A stretch of 64,000 bases of DNA. Origin: Flavobacterium sp. 245 (lineage in GTDB: Bacteria > Bacteroidota > Bacteroidia > Flavobacteriales > Flavobacteriaceae). The first letter of the stretch is position 1. Every line of letters begins with the position of its first letter. Shown here one piece after another: positions 8,959 through 18,800 of the stretch. The position numbers were made by a program, and so were the translations under genes. Under the pieces are notes generated by a model. That model made no database searches. It was not told the origin of the DNA and was given only the letters and a program-made list of their open reading frames with translations. The stretch covers positions 124,001 to 188,000 of the forward strand of contig NZ_SNXB01000007.1 of assembly GCF_004362055.1 (NCBI RefSeq), in the 5' to 3' direction.

Positions 8959-10560
8959 TTAATAACCAGGATTTTGTGTGATTAATCCGCCACTTAAGTC
9001 AATTTCCAACTGAGGAATTGGCCATAATAAGTTTTTAGCAGGATTGAAATTGATTCCTTTGTCCTGAGGTTCTCTCAAGTTTGTAGTTTCATAAGGGTCA
9101 GTTGAACTCAAGTTGTATTTAACAAAAGTTCCGTTTGGTCCCATCAAAGATTCAATTACAGGTCTTCCTGTTGTTGGATCTTTTTCACGACGAATATCAT
9201 ATAAACGCATACCTTCAAAAGCTAATTCTAAACGACGTTCTTTATAAATTTGTCTCAATAAAGTTGGCCCTGAAAGTCCTGTTTTAGGATCTAATTTTAC
9301 ACGTGCTCTAATGATGTTGATATCTGCTAAAGCATCTCCGCCAGTATGATAGCTTGCTTCGGCTCTTGTCAAATACATTTCAGCAAGACGAATCAACGGA
9401 ATGTTTAATGGCAAGTGACCATCTTTTTTATCTAATGAACGGCGCGTTGCAATTGGAATATAATATTTACGACAGATACGTCCTGATTTATTATCATTTA
9501 AGCTGAATTTGTGCGTTGGGTTTAAAACCTCATCACCGTAAGCTGCTTCACCCCATTTTGTAATAGTACTTCTGCGACGGATTACATCATTTTCAGACAA
9601 ATAAGCATTTTCTAAATCACTTGTTGGCATACACCATCCCCAACCGTCAAGAACGTCAGCAGCGTCATTGCTTGGAAAATTCTTTTTGTCTTCGCCTCTT
9701 GCTCCTGCTAAAGTAGGAAGCATCGAACCTAAACTTTTATCCTGTACTGATGAAGTCTGCGCTTCAAGAATTGACTCCACTCCGTTATGATTGTTTACAT
9801 TCCAAATATTCAAGAAATCGGCTTCAAGTGCATAAGGACCTTCCGTAATAACTTTGTTTGAATATTGTTTTGCATCAGCCCATTTTTCTTGGAACAATGT
9901 TACACGAGCCAATAATGCATAAGCGGCCCATTTGTTTATTCTTCCTTGTCTGTTAACTGGAATAGTTTCTAATTTTGAAGCCGATTCTTTAAGGTCAGCT
10001 TCAATTTGTTTGTAAACATCTGCTGCCGAACTGCGCTGTAAAGTCAAATCGCCTGTTCCAAGAGATTTTGTATATACAGGAACTCCTCCAAAAAGATTTA
10101 CCAACTCATAATAACAATAGGCTCTCACAAAAAGAGATTCACCCATATATTGGTTTTTTTGAGCTTCAGTAATTGGCGATAAAGCCATTTTTTCTAATCC
10201 AAGATTAGCCGACTGAATGGTATAATAATGCGCTGTGTAAATACTGTTCATATCACCCATATTATCAGGTGTAATGATGTATTGCGAACATGGTCTGTGC
10301 GCACCGCTATCTTGTCCTGTATTTCCCATCCAGGCATCATCAGTCGACATTTCGTTAGTTACTCTCGGTGCAAGTAATGTCCACCAGTCATTCGGAATTA
10401 ACAATCTGCGCGTTAATTCATTGGTATAATTTTCGCACTCTTGTGCCGTTTGAAAGTAATTCTCTAAGGTTTGAGTTCCTCTTTGTTCTTTTTCAATAAA
10501 ATCGCTGCAAGAAATTGCTAGTAGAGAAAAAGTGATTATTGATACTATTATTTTTTTCAT
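8959..10560 (-). CDS. SusD/RagB family outer-membrane glycan-binding lipoprotein
   Basis: 533 residues with lipobox LLAISC (Cys18). The middle carries the helical repeat typical of SusD (YMGESLFVRAYCYYELVNLFGG), and the C-terminal half has the RagB/SusD segment with LTRAEASYHTGG and KERRLELAFEGMRLYDIRR, then LLWPIPQLEI close to the end. It binds oligosaccharides at the surface and forms the lid of the SusC transporter encoded 11 bases upstream. Ligand is not evident from sequence; the enzymes beside it suggest arabinogalactan. Confidence 0.95.
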   Translation of the reverse strand: MKKIIVSIITFSLLAISCSDFIEKEQRGTQTLENYFQTAQECENYTNELTRRLLIPNDWWTLLAPRVTNEMSTDDAWMGNTGQDSGAHRPCSQYIITPDNMGDMNSIYTAHYYTIQSANLGLEKMALSPITEAQKNQYMGESLFVRAYCYYELVNLFGGVPVYTKSLGTGDLTLQRSSAADVYKQIEADLKESASKLETIPVNRQGRINKWAAYALLARVTLFQEKWADAKQYSNKVITEGPYALEADFLNIWNVNNHNGVESILEAQTSSVQDKSLGSMLPTLAGARGEDKKNFPSNDAADVLDGWGWCMPTSDLENAYLSENDVIRRRSTITKWGEAAYGDEVLNPTHKFSLNDNKSGRICRKYYIPIATRRSLDKKDGHLPLNIPLIRLAEMYLTRAEASYHTGGDALADINIIRARVKLDPKTGLSGPTLLRQIYKERRLELAFEGMRLYDIRREKDPTTGRPVIESLMGPNGTFVKYNLSSTDPYETTNLREPQDKGINFNPAKNLLWPIPQLEIDLSGGLITQNPGY

Positions 10561-10571
10561 GATCGTTTTTA

Positions 10572-13500
10572 TTAAAATGCTACATTAAGACCCATCAAGA
10601 TTGTTGGCTGTACTGGATAATTCCATCCTGCAAAACCTGATCCTAAAACATCTCCCCCTACTTCTGGATCAACACCTGAATACTTTGTCCAAGTCCATAA
10701 ATTTTGTCCAGACAATGAGATTCTTAATTTATCTAAACCAAATTTGTTGTAAAATGAAAATCCTACCTGTAAGTTTTTCATACGTACATATGAAGCGTCT
10801 TCAACATAAAGAGATGAGAATTTAGTAAAGTTTTCGTTATTATCATCTTTAGACAAACGAGGAATACGGCTTGATGTTCCTTCTCCGTGCCATGCTACTT
10901 CTGACAAATCACTTACTTTGTTTGTCAAACTTGCACCATTGTATAAATCTGAAATATTTTGGTTAACCAAATCATTTCCAAGGCTAGAATAGAAATTTGC
11001 TACTAAATCAAATTGTTTGTAAGCAAAAGTCAAATTAAGTCCTACGTTATAATCAGCCCAAGGCGTACCAATTTTAGTTCTGTCTTTATCGTCTATTTTT
11101 CCATCTCCATTAATATCTTTAAAACGAACATCACCCACTTGCGCATAAGGCTGTAACTTTGTTCCGTGCTCATCAGTATGAGAATTCAATTCTGTTTGAT
11201 TTTGGAACAATCCATCAGCAACATATCCGTAAAAATATCCAGGCTCATTTCCTTCAACAGTTAACGTTCTGTTGCTTGCTCCGTATAATTTTTCACCATC
11301 AGCAGATAAGTTCAACATTTTTACATTTACAGTTGTAAAAGTCAAATCGACGCCATAAGAGAAATCGCCTTTTTTATCTTTATATGAAACTAATAAATCA
11401 ACACCATTAGATTTCATAGAACCAACGTTTGTCCACATTGTAGAATATCCAGGGAAACCACTATAAGTTGGAAATTGTTTTAAGAAAAGCATATCATTAG
11501 TTTTCTTTTGGTAATATTCTAAAGATCCAGAAAGTTTATTTTTCCATAATCCGAAATCAAGTCCAAACGAAATATCTTCAACAGTTTCCCATTTAATGTC
11601 TTTGTTTGCCATTGTAGAAGGATAAGAAGTATCAACAATATCACTTCCGATAGGATAAAACCCTTGCCCAATATTTGACTGATAAACTGCGCTTGGCAAG
11701 TTCTGATTTCCTACTTTACCCCAACCTGCTCTAAATCTAAGATCGCTCAAAACATCTTTTGTAGATTCCATAAAATCTTCGTTCAAAATTCTCCATGAAA
11801 CCGATGCAGAAGGGAAATTTGCCCATTTGTTGTTTTCCATGAATTTTGAAGAACCATCACGTCTGAAAGTACCTGTAAAATAATATTTTCCGTCATAGTT
11901 ATAAGAAAAACGAGAAATATAAGACATCAAAGAATTTGACGTACGGTTACCACTGCTGTTACGGTTTTTAGTAGCAGCATCTAATTCTCTCATCGAATCA
12001 GAGTTGTTTGGAACTCCTTCTCCGTAACCCCAAACCTTACTTTGGTTGTATTCTTCCATTGTATTACCTATCATTAAAGACGCATTGTGTTTTTCTGCGA
12101 ATGTTCTGGTGTAGGTAACTGTATTTTGCCAAGACCAGTTAACATCAGTAGTATTCCATTTTTCAACACTATTAATTTCTGCTTTTTCGTGTGCAGCATC
12201 AATAACAAAGTCTGGACTAAATTTATTTCTTACGATATCACCAACTTCAACAGAAGCCTGTGAACGAATCACTAAACCTTTGATTGGAGCATATTGCAAA
12301 TAACCATTCGTATTTAAGTTGTATTGATCTGTAAAATCATCATAACGTTTTACAGCCGCAACTGGATTCCAGATATACGAAGGAGAACGTGCATAAATGC
12401 TGTATTCGTTTTCTGTACCATTTAATTGATCAGCCGGTTTGTAAATTGGCGTAATTGGATCAATTTTGTCAAAATCTGCCCAGTTTCCTGGCGAACCATA
12501 CGTTTCATAACGAGGGTTTAAAGTAATTCCTGCAGAGAATTTATCAGAGAATTTAAAATCGTTTGCAATTCTCATAGTGATTCTTTCCCAACCACCAACT
12601 TCATACATCGATTCAGAGTTGTAATAGTTCAAACTTACTGCGAAAGTATGTTTCTCAGAACCTCCAGTTACTCCAAGAGAAGCATTGGTTACAGGGCTTG
12701 CTTTTCTAATTCCTGCGTCCCACCAATCTGTTGTTTTTCCTTTGTATTGAGAAGGATTTGGCAAATAATCAGCATAACCAGAATTCTTGTTTGCCGTATT
12801 CATCATTGTTGCATAACCTTCGGCATCAGCCATATTGTATGGATTATTCATCATTTGCATACCAGAACTCATGTCAAAGTTGAATCTTGTTTTACCTGCT
12901 TTTCCTTTTTTAGTCGTAATCAAGATAACTCCGTTTGAAGCTCGAGAACCATAAATTGCACTCGCAGAAGCATCTTTTAAAACTTCCATCGATTCAATTT
13001 CGTTATTGCTCAAAAAGTTGATGCTTGTTCCCATCGGAATTCCATCTACCACATAAAGCGGATCTGTACTTAAGTTTACTGTCGAAATACCACGAATCAA
13101 AACTCTTGGTTGCGCTCCAGGTCCGCCAGCTCCAGTAACCTGAACTCCAGATACTTTCCCTTGCAAAGACTCGGCTACGTTACCTACTGTCATTGTTTGA
13201 AGTTCTTTTCCTTTTACTGAAGAAATTGAACTCGTTACATCGCTCTTTTTTACAGCAGCATAACCTACAACCACAATTTCATCTAAGGCTTGACTTGATT
13301 CTTCTAATACAACATCAAAAGAAGTTTTATCTCCAACTGAAATTACTTTATTGGCAAAACCAACAAAAGAAAATTCGATCTGAGCATTTTTATTTGGAAC
13401 ACTGATTGTAAAATTTCCATCAAAATCAGTTGATGTAGTTGTTGATGTTCCTTTCACAAGTAAATTTACTCCCGGAATTGGCACTGCGCCTTTATCTTTA

Positions 13501-13583
13501 ACAGTACCTGTTATTTTTATTTGTCCAAATGATACCGCAGTACACATTAGGGCAATAAAAAATCCTATATATTTAAATTTCAT
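10572..13583 (-). CDS. SusC/RagA family TonB-dependent outer-membrane transporter
   Basis: 1003 residues. Signal peptide (about 1-20), carboxypeptidase-regulatory-like domain (about 22-105, GTVKDKGAVPIPGVNLLVKG), plug (about 115-225, with QGKVSGVQVTGAGG and PLYVVDGIP), then a beta-barrel to the terminal phenylalanine (LMGLNVAF). Energy comes from TonB-ExbBD. With SusD (8959-10560) it imports oligosaccharides. At about 1000 residues it is typical in length and lacks an extra STN signalling domain, which fits control by an HTCS rather than an anti-sigma pathway. Confidence 0.96.
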   Translation of the reverse strand: MKFKYIGFFIALMCTAVSFGQIKITGTVKDKGAVPIPGVNLLVKGTSTTTSTDFDGNFTISVPNKNAQIEFSFVGFANKVISVGDKTSFDVVLEESSQALDEIVVVGYAAVKKSDVTSSISSVKGKELQTMTVGNVAESLQGKVSGVQVTGAGGPGAQPRVLIRGISTVNLSTDPLYVVDGIPMGTSINFLSNNEIESMEVLKDASASAIYGSRASNGVILITTKKGKAGKTRFNFDMSSGMQMMNNPYNMADAEGYATMMNTANKNSGYADYLPNPSQYKGKTTDWWDAGIRKASPVTNASLGVTGGSEKHTFAVSLNYYNSESMYEVGGWERITMRIANDFKFSDKFSAGITLNPRYETYGSPGNWADFDKIDPITPIYKPADQLNGTENEYSIYARSPSYIWNPVAAVKRYDDFTDQYNLNTNGYLQYAPIKGLVIRSQASVEVGDIVRNKFSPDFVIDAAHEKAEINSVEKWNTTDVNWSWQNTVTYTRTFAEKHNASLMIGNTMEEYNQSKVWGYGEGVPNNSDSMRELDAATKNRNSSGNRTSNSLMSYISRFSYNYDGKYYFTGTFRRDGSSKFMENNKWANFPSASVSWRILNEDFMESTKDVLSDLRFRAGWGKVGNQNLPSAVYQSNIGQGFYPIGSDIVDTSYPSTMANKDIKWETVEDISFGLDFGLWKNKLSGSLEYYQKKTNDMLFLKQFPTYSGFPGYSTMWTNVGSMKSNGVDLLVSYKDKKGDFSYGVDLTFTTVNVKMLNLSADGEKLYGASNRTLTVEGNEPGYFYGYVADGLFQNQTELNSHTDEHGTKLQPYAQVGDVRFKDINGDGKIDDKDRTKIGTPWADYNVGLNLTFAYKQFDLVANFYSSLGNDLVNQNISDLYNGASLTNKVSDLSEVAWHGEGTSSRIPRLSKDDNNENFTKFSSLYVEDASYVRMKNLQVGFSFYNKFGLDKLRISLSGQNLWTWTKYSGVDPEVGGDVLGSGFAGWNYPVQPTILMGLNVAF

Positions 13584-13625
13584 ATTAAGCTGTTTTATTA
13601 ATTAAATGTCACAACAAAGTCGTCA

Positions 13626-15023
13626 CTATTTTTTTGTTATAAATACTCTTTCTAACTCGGTATCAAGAACTACTTTATAAACTCCGGCAGCTGCAGGATA
13701 TTTAGCATTTCCGTTTTCTCCCGGCGACATGGTACAGATTCCGTTTTTGATTAATCTCCAAGAAGGATCCCACCATTGGCCTGTAAAAGTTGCTTCTAAA
13801 GTTCCTGTTAAAGTGTATTCACCAACTAATTGATAAGGATTTGCCGAATTATTGCTCAAATGCAGTCCCGTCATAACCCAAGCATTCCAAGTATCCCAGT
13901 TTGCATCTTTAATACCGCCACCGCAAACACTCACGAAAGGTTTTCTTAATGCAGCATCATCGTGCCATAATCCGTTAGCAATATCAACCCATACTTTGCT
14001 TGAAGGCGTATATTTCTCAGCTGTATATTTTAAAGTATTCGGATTCACTTTAATTTTATAGTAACCTTTTGTTGGCAAAATAATTGGCGTTGAAGCAACA
14101 TCATCAACTAATTCTCCAGCAGGATTTAAACCAAAACAATGTGGGGCAAAATCTGATTCTTGACCTAAGAAATAAACTTCTTTATTGTCTTTATCCGCAT
14201 AATATTTGAATTCGAAATCCTGTCCGTTTTTTTCGTGGAAATACATCGGCACACCAACTGCATCAGTAGTAAGGTTTGTTCCTTTTGGCTGATCACATAA
14301 AAAGATTGCTGGATATTCATTTGTAGCCACAATATTTACATTTAGCGATCCTGTATTCGGAATTGCAAATTTATCTTTAGCTGTAATCGTCAAAACATAA
14401 TCTGCAGCAGTTACTGGCAATGTATATGTTTTGTTGAATGTATAAGACTGAGGTGATCCTGTTAACTGAACCGTTTCATTAATTCCTAATGCAGCACATT
14501 GCACCTGAACATAATCAATACCTGAATCATCATTAACTACAAAATTTAAAGGCATTTTGTTGCTTGTTGACAACAAAATAACTGCTCCTTCTTTTGGTGA
14601 AACCATCGTGATTGACGGTGCAGCAAATTCTCCGTCTAAACGTAAATTGATTTCTTCATTAACAACATTTCCAGAAACGTCTGTAATGATCAATTTTATT
14701 TTGAAAGCTTCAGATGTACCTCTAGTAGATGGAACTTCGAAAAAATAGCTCAAATCATAGCTTTTTAACAAAGGATCTGTACCGAATGCAATTACTTTAT
14801 CAAGCGATAATTCTGGAATCTGAATTTGAACACTTTTCAATCCTAAATCATCTGCAAGAGCCGCTTTGATTTCAAATTTTCTGTTTGGCGCGCCATAAAT
14901 TTCTTTAGTCGCCACTACTACTGTAGGATTATCAGATGCAGCAAAATCTGATTCGTTATTTTGACATCCGGTAAATAAGATGGCAAAAAGGGCAAGAAAA
15001 AATAAAAATATATTTTTTTTCAT
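13626..15023 (-). CDS. SusE/SusF-like surface glycan-binding lipoprotein
   Basis: 465 residues, lipobox LFTGC (Cys20) followed by QNNESDF. Residues about 30-230 look like two immunoglobulin-like strands (TVVVATKEIYGAPNRKFE, APSITMVSPKEGA). The C-terminal 240 residues resemble SusE/SusF modules, with PTKGYYKIKVN, GEYTLTGTLEATFTGQWW and AAGVYKVVLDTELERV. Inferred role: a surface glycan-binding protein helping SusCD. It is the first gene of the operon, ahead of susC; the more usual place is after susD. The start follows the long leader at 15024-15472. Confidence 0.75.
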   Translation of the reverse strand: MKKNIFLFFLALFAILFTGCQNNESDFAASDNPTVVVATKEIYGAPNRKFEIKAALADDLGLKSVQIQIPELSLDKVIAFGTDPLLKSYDLSYFFEVPSTRGTSEAFKIKLIITDVSGNVVNEEINLRLDGEFAAPSITMVSPKEGAVILLSTSNKMPLNFVVNDDSGIDYVQVQCAALGINETVQLTGSPQSYTFNKTYTLPVTAADYVLTITAKDKFAIPNTGSLNVNIVATNEYPAIFLCDQPKGTNLTTDAVGVPMYFHEKNGQDFEFKYYADKDNKEVYFLGQESDFAPHCFGLNPAGELVDDVASTPIILPTKGYYKIKVNPNTLKYTAEKYTPSSKVWVDIANGLWHDDAALRKPFVSVCGGGIKDANWDTWNAWVMTGLHLSNNSANPYQLVGEYTLTGTLEATFTGQWWDPSWRLIKNGICTMSPGENGNAKYPAAAGVYKVVLDTELERVFITKK

Positions 15024-15061
15024 TTCTTAATTTTTAAGGTTAGGTCGGTTCGTTTGTTTTA

Positions 15062-15178
15062 TTAGTAAAGTGAATGTTGCAATAAATGAGCTGTACTCAA
15101 TTTTGAAGCGCTAGATCTTGCTTTCTTTTTTGGTAAAGAAAACAGACAATTAAAAATCGGTGGTTTGGTTTTTGTCAT
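15062..15178 (-). CDS. Candidate 38-residue leader peptide upstream of the PUL operon
   Basis: Starts at the ATG at 15178 and ends at TAA (15064-15062), 38 bases before the SusE/F-like start. The peptide begins MTKTKPPIFNCLFSLPKKK and ends STAHLLQHSLY; it is basic, has one cysteine, and has no signal peptide. No clear Shine-Dalgarno sequence is present, but that is normal for Bacteroidota. It lies inside the predicted transcript leader between a GC hairpin and the first lipoprotein gene. It may be a regulatory leader peptide, a small protein, or a chance ORF. Nothing here proves translation. Confidence 0.4.
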   Translation of the reverse strand: MTKTKPPIFNCLFSLPKKKARSSASKLSTAHLLQHSLY

Positions 15179-15246
15179 GTTAGTAAAGTTTGATTAATAT
15201 TCTTTTTTTATTTTTTTTCCTCTTAAATAGTAAAGTTTTATTTTTT

Positions 15247-15270
15247 GGCCCGCGTTTTTTTTCGCGGGCC
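15247..15270. other. GC-rich hairpin with homopolymer loop in the PUL leader
   Basis: GGCCCGCG (15247-15254), eight T, then CGCGGGCC (15263-15270): a perfect 8-bp all-GC stem in very AT-rich DNA. On the minus-strand transcript the loop is A8 and the stem is followed by A residues, not U, so it is not an intrinsic terminator for the operon. It may be a structural element of the leader RNA. Confidence 0.6.
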
Positions 15271-15362
15271 GGATAAGTAAATACGTAAAACCAACTCTTA
15301 CAATCACATTTTAAAGAAGGCTCAATTCTTTAAACAGATTAAAAAACTTATCAAAAAAATAA

Positions 15363-15409
15363 CACTTATAATTTTACACAGTAATACAACTTAACTATTA
15401 CTATAAGTG
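15363..15409. repeat. Nested inverted repeat at the predicted transcription start
   Basis: Outer arms CACTTATA (15363-15370) and TATAAGTG (15402-15409); inner arms GTAATA (15381-15386) and TATTAC (15396-15401). The right outer arm lies at the edge of the candidate -7 box, so only the inner stem is sure to be in the RNA if transcription starts near 15403. Confidence 0.5.
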
Positions 15410-15472
15410 CAAAGAAATGTTTAAAACACACTTCTAAGGAGGGGTAAAATGGAAAAAAAAGGAGGTCAAAAT
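15410..15472 (-). promoter_or_regulatory. Candidate HTCS-controlled promoter with direct-repeat operator
   Basis: Read on the minus strand, ATTTTGACCTCC (starting at 15472) and ATTTTACCCCTCC (starting at 15450) form a direct repeat spaced 22 bases, two helical turns, as expected for a dimeric AraC-type activator. About 20 bases after it comes TTTCTTTG (15417-15410), one mismatch from the Bacteroidota -7 consensus TAnnTTTG. There is no -33 TTG element, which fits a promoter that needs an activator. The HTCS encoded next door has an AraC-type output domain and is the obvious candidate to bind. Binding is inferred. Confidence 0.6.
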
Positions 15473-15692
15473 TGTAATTAATTATTATTTTGTATCAAAT
15501 TTTACATAGTCTTAAAAAATAACCATGTATTTTTAAAGATTCTGCAATTGTTGAAATATTCTTTATTTAAAGACTAAAACGTTTGAAATTTTTCAAAAAA
15601 AAGCACTCTCAGCTACAAAATGCAATTGAGTCTTTAAGAAAATGCAAAGTCTGATAAATGATTTTTTAACTGAAATTGTTGAGCGTAATTAA

Positions 15693-15835
15693 TTTTAACA
15701 CATAGAAACATAGTTTTAGTAACTTAAAAAAAAAAGGCGTTTCACTTATTTAAATGCACATAGCTATGTGTTAGAAACATGTTTCTTTTTGTATTCTTTT
15801 TTATCCAAATAAAATCTATGTTTCTATGTGTTTAA
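15693..15835. repeat. MITE-like palindromic element, family M copy 1
   Basis: About 143 bp with terminal inverted repeats: ACACATAGAAACATAG on the left and CTATGTTTCTATGTGT on the right. Interior landmarks are GGCGTTTCACTT and the palindrome CACATAGCTATGTG. It sits 4 bases after the HTCS stop. A second copy, with the same landmarks in the same order, is at 27731-27871. Confidence 0.85.
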
Positions 15836-15839
15836 AGAT

Positions 15840-18800
15840 TTAACCAATAATATTCAAATCGGAGTTAAATGAGCTCTTGTATTTTTTGATATATTCTGAA
15901 GGCGTCATTCCAAAAAGTTTCACAAACTGCTGTCTAAAATATTTAGGATCTTCAAAACCAACTTCGGCACTTGCCTGCGCAATATTCATATCTTCGGTAA
16001 GCATCAACATTGCCGCTCTTCGAATTCGAAGTGATCGAATAAAAGCATTTAATGTCTGACCTGAAATAATCTTGATTTTTGTATAAAGCGTTCTGTGGCT
16101 CATTCCCATTTCCTGAGCGAAGGTCTTAATAGTAAAATCTTTTTTATGAATATTGGCTTCTACAATGTCAATACACTTTTTCAAGATAAACTGATATTCA
16201 GCCGGAACTTTCTGTGTATTTTCTCTTAGCGTAATACTGTCTAAGAAATAAGTCCGGAGATTGCTTCGGTTTCGTAATAACGATTCTACACGCGCCGCAA
16301 GAATATCATCATCAAAAGGTTTCATGATATAATCATCGGCACCATCGTTGATTCCTTGTAAATGTGTTTCTGGATTTTTTGAAGCCGTTAATAAAATAAC
16401 CGGAATATGCGACAAATCATTGCTTTCTTTTATTTTTCGGCACAATTCAAGACCATCCATCTGCTCCATTGTAATATCACTGATTACCAAATCAGGCATA
16501 TGTTTTTTGGTCAGTTTTAAACCTTCTTCCCCATTTTCAGCGCTGTAAACAATGTAATTTTCTGAAAACAATTTAATCAGATAATTTCTGATATCATCAT
16601 TATCATCAATAATCAAAACAGTGCGTTTATCGGTAAGCATTACCGTTTGAAAATCAGTTTCTGACATCTGATTATTTGCAGTATTATTCTCTTCGATATC
16701 ATCAATATTAAGTTCATCAAACAGCTGGCTTCTCTGCTGCACATCATTAGAAATAACAGCGTTTTCAAAATGACTGCTTCCTTTTAAGAATGTCAATTTA
16801 AAATTACTTCCTTTTCCAATTTCACTGCTGCAGCTTACTTTTCCTTTGTGTTTGTCTACAAAATATTTCACAATAAAAAGTCCAATTCCAAAACCGGTAC
16901 TTATGGACACTTTTGAATTAATTTGTCTGAATTTCTCGAATATAACGTCAATATCAGCTTTATCGATTCCTTCTCCGCTGTCTGAAATTTCCATTTCAAC
17001 ATCGGAGTTTGTTTCGGTTAATTTCAAGCTAATTTCACCGCCAACTGGAGTGTATTTAAAAGCATTCGACATTAAATTGAATAATGAAATTTCGATTTTC
17101 TCATAATCGCCAATAATCTCAATTTCATTATCGGGAATATTAAAATTGTACCTAATATTTTTATCTTTTGCTTGATTTACAAAACATTGATACACTTCGT
17201 TGCAAAGTTTATTGACATTTATTGGCGACAATCGCAATGAATCGGCATCATTTTCTGCTTTTCTAAAAAGTAGAAGCTGATCAACCAAACTCAATAAACG
17301 TCTTGCATTTCGATGTGCAATAGCCAAGTCGCTTCCCGAAGATCCGTTTTCTACACGTTCCTTCTGAACTGCTTTTTTAAGCGGATTAATAATCAGCGAA
17401 AGCGGCGTCCTGAACTCATGTGAGATATAGGTAAACATTGACGATTGTTTCTCGGCAATTTCTTTTTCCTTTTTACTTTCTAATTCGGCGATTTTGACCT
17501 TATATTTTAAAGCTTCTTTATTTTTCTCATAATCCAAATAAACAAAAAGTGCACCTGCAATGCCTAGTAAATACAGCGTATAAGCCCACCAAGTTCTGTA
17601 CCAAGGCGGTAAAACCTGAATGGAAACAAGATTGACTTCTTTGTTCCAGCCTCCCTTAAAATTGGTTGTTTTTACTTTAAAGGTATAATTTCCTTCGGGT
17701 AATCTGGAGTAATTTGCTTTTCGGGCTTGACCCACATAATTCCACTGCTGGTCCCAGCCTTCTAAAAAATAAGCATAATTTATTTTGTCCGCATTATTGT
17801 AATCAATTGCCACAAATTCTAGTGACAAAGCCGTTTGATCATAATCCAGACTAATCTTTTTCATATTTCCAGAATCTGGTTCCGAAACTTCCACTTTGCT
17901 TTCTTCTATACTTTGATTGTTGACATAAAAATCGCTCAGCAATAAATTATTCTTCTGATTAAATCCTTTGATTGCTTCAGGAAAAAAGATGTTGAATCCG
18001 TTGATTCCTCCAAAAAGAAATTCTCCGTCAGACAATTCAGTTCCGGCATTAAAACTAAACTGATTGCTTTGTAAACCATCATTTACAGAAAAATTACGGA
18101 AGGTTTTTCGCTTTTTATCAAATCTGCAGACTCCATTATACGTACTCATCCAGAGATTGCCTTCTTTATCTTCAAGTAATCTTAAAATGGTGTTCGATGG
18201 CAAACCATCATCTGTCGTCAACCTTTTAAACGTATTCGTTTTTCGGTCAAATAATAAAAGTCCTCCCTCCTGCGTTCCCAGCCAAAGGTTTTTGTCTTTA
18301 TCTTCGTGAATGCATCTAATTGGATTTCCGATAGCAACTTTACTGATTTTCTTCGATTTTTTTTCAATCGAAAACAAGCTTGTATAATTTCCGCCCCAAA
18401 GTTTTCCGTCGCTGGTTTCGGTCAGACATTGCAAGTTGGTAACCGATTTGTCAAAAAGCTCAAAACTGTTTTTTGTTCTGTCAAAAAAATACAGCGCACC
18501 TTCATTTGTTGCGCTTGCCCAAATATTTGCTTTTGAATCTTTGTAAACAAACCAGATGTTTTTTTCAATTTGTTTCGTAAACGGATTATAACACGAATAT
18601 TGCGTAACCGAATTATTCTTCGGATTAATTTTGTTGACGCCTCCAGCCCAAGTTGAAAGCCAGATTTCGTTATTATTATCCCGAATAATTCCAGTAATAA
18701 ACGGACTTGAAAGTTTATTGCCGTAATTACTGTACGTATTATTTTTTCTGTTCCAATATTTCAATCCGGCGCCATCTGTTCCTACCCACAAATTCTTTTT

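Larger units (their letters stand above)
15024..15839. other. 816-bp PUL leader and HTCS 3' region
   Basis: No large gene lies here. Reading in the direction of the operon (minus strand): a repeat element at 15693-15835 beside the HTCS stop; 15473-15692, in which I see nothing; a direct-repeat operator candidate at 15438-15472; a weak -7 box TTTCTTTG at 15410-15417; an inverted repeat at 15363-15409; a GC hairpin at 15247-15270; a 38-codon ORF at 15062-15178. TAGTAAAG also occurs three times on the plus strand (15063, 15181, 15228). If the -7 box is right, the transcript has a leader of about 380 bases before the first structural gene. Confidence 0.55.

Noticed and set aside
15247..15270. Intrinsic terminator for the HTCS gene
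   Set aside because: It is more than 500 bases past the HTCS stop and followed by A residues on that strand, so it lacks the U-tract.
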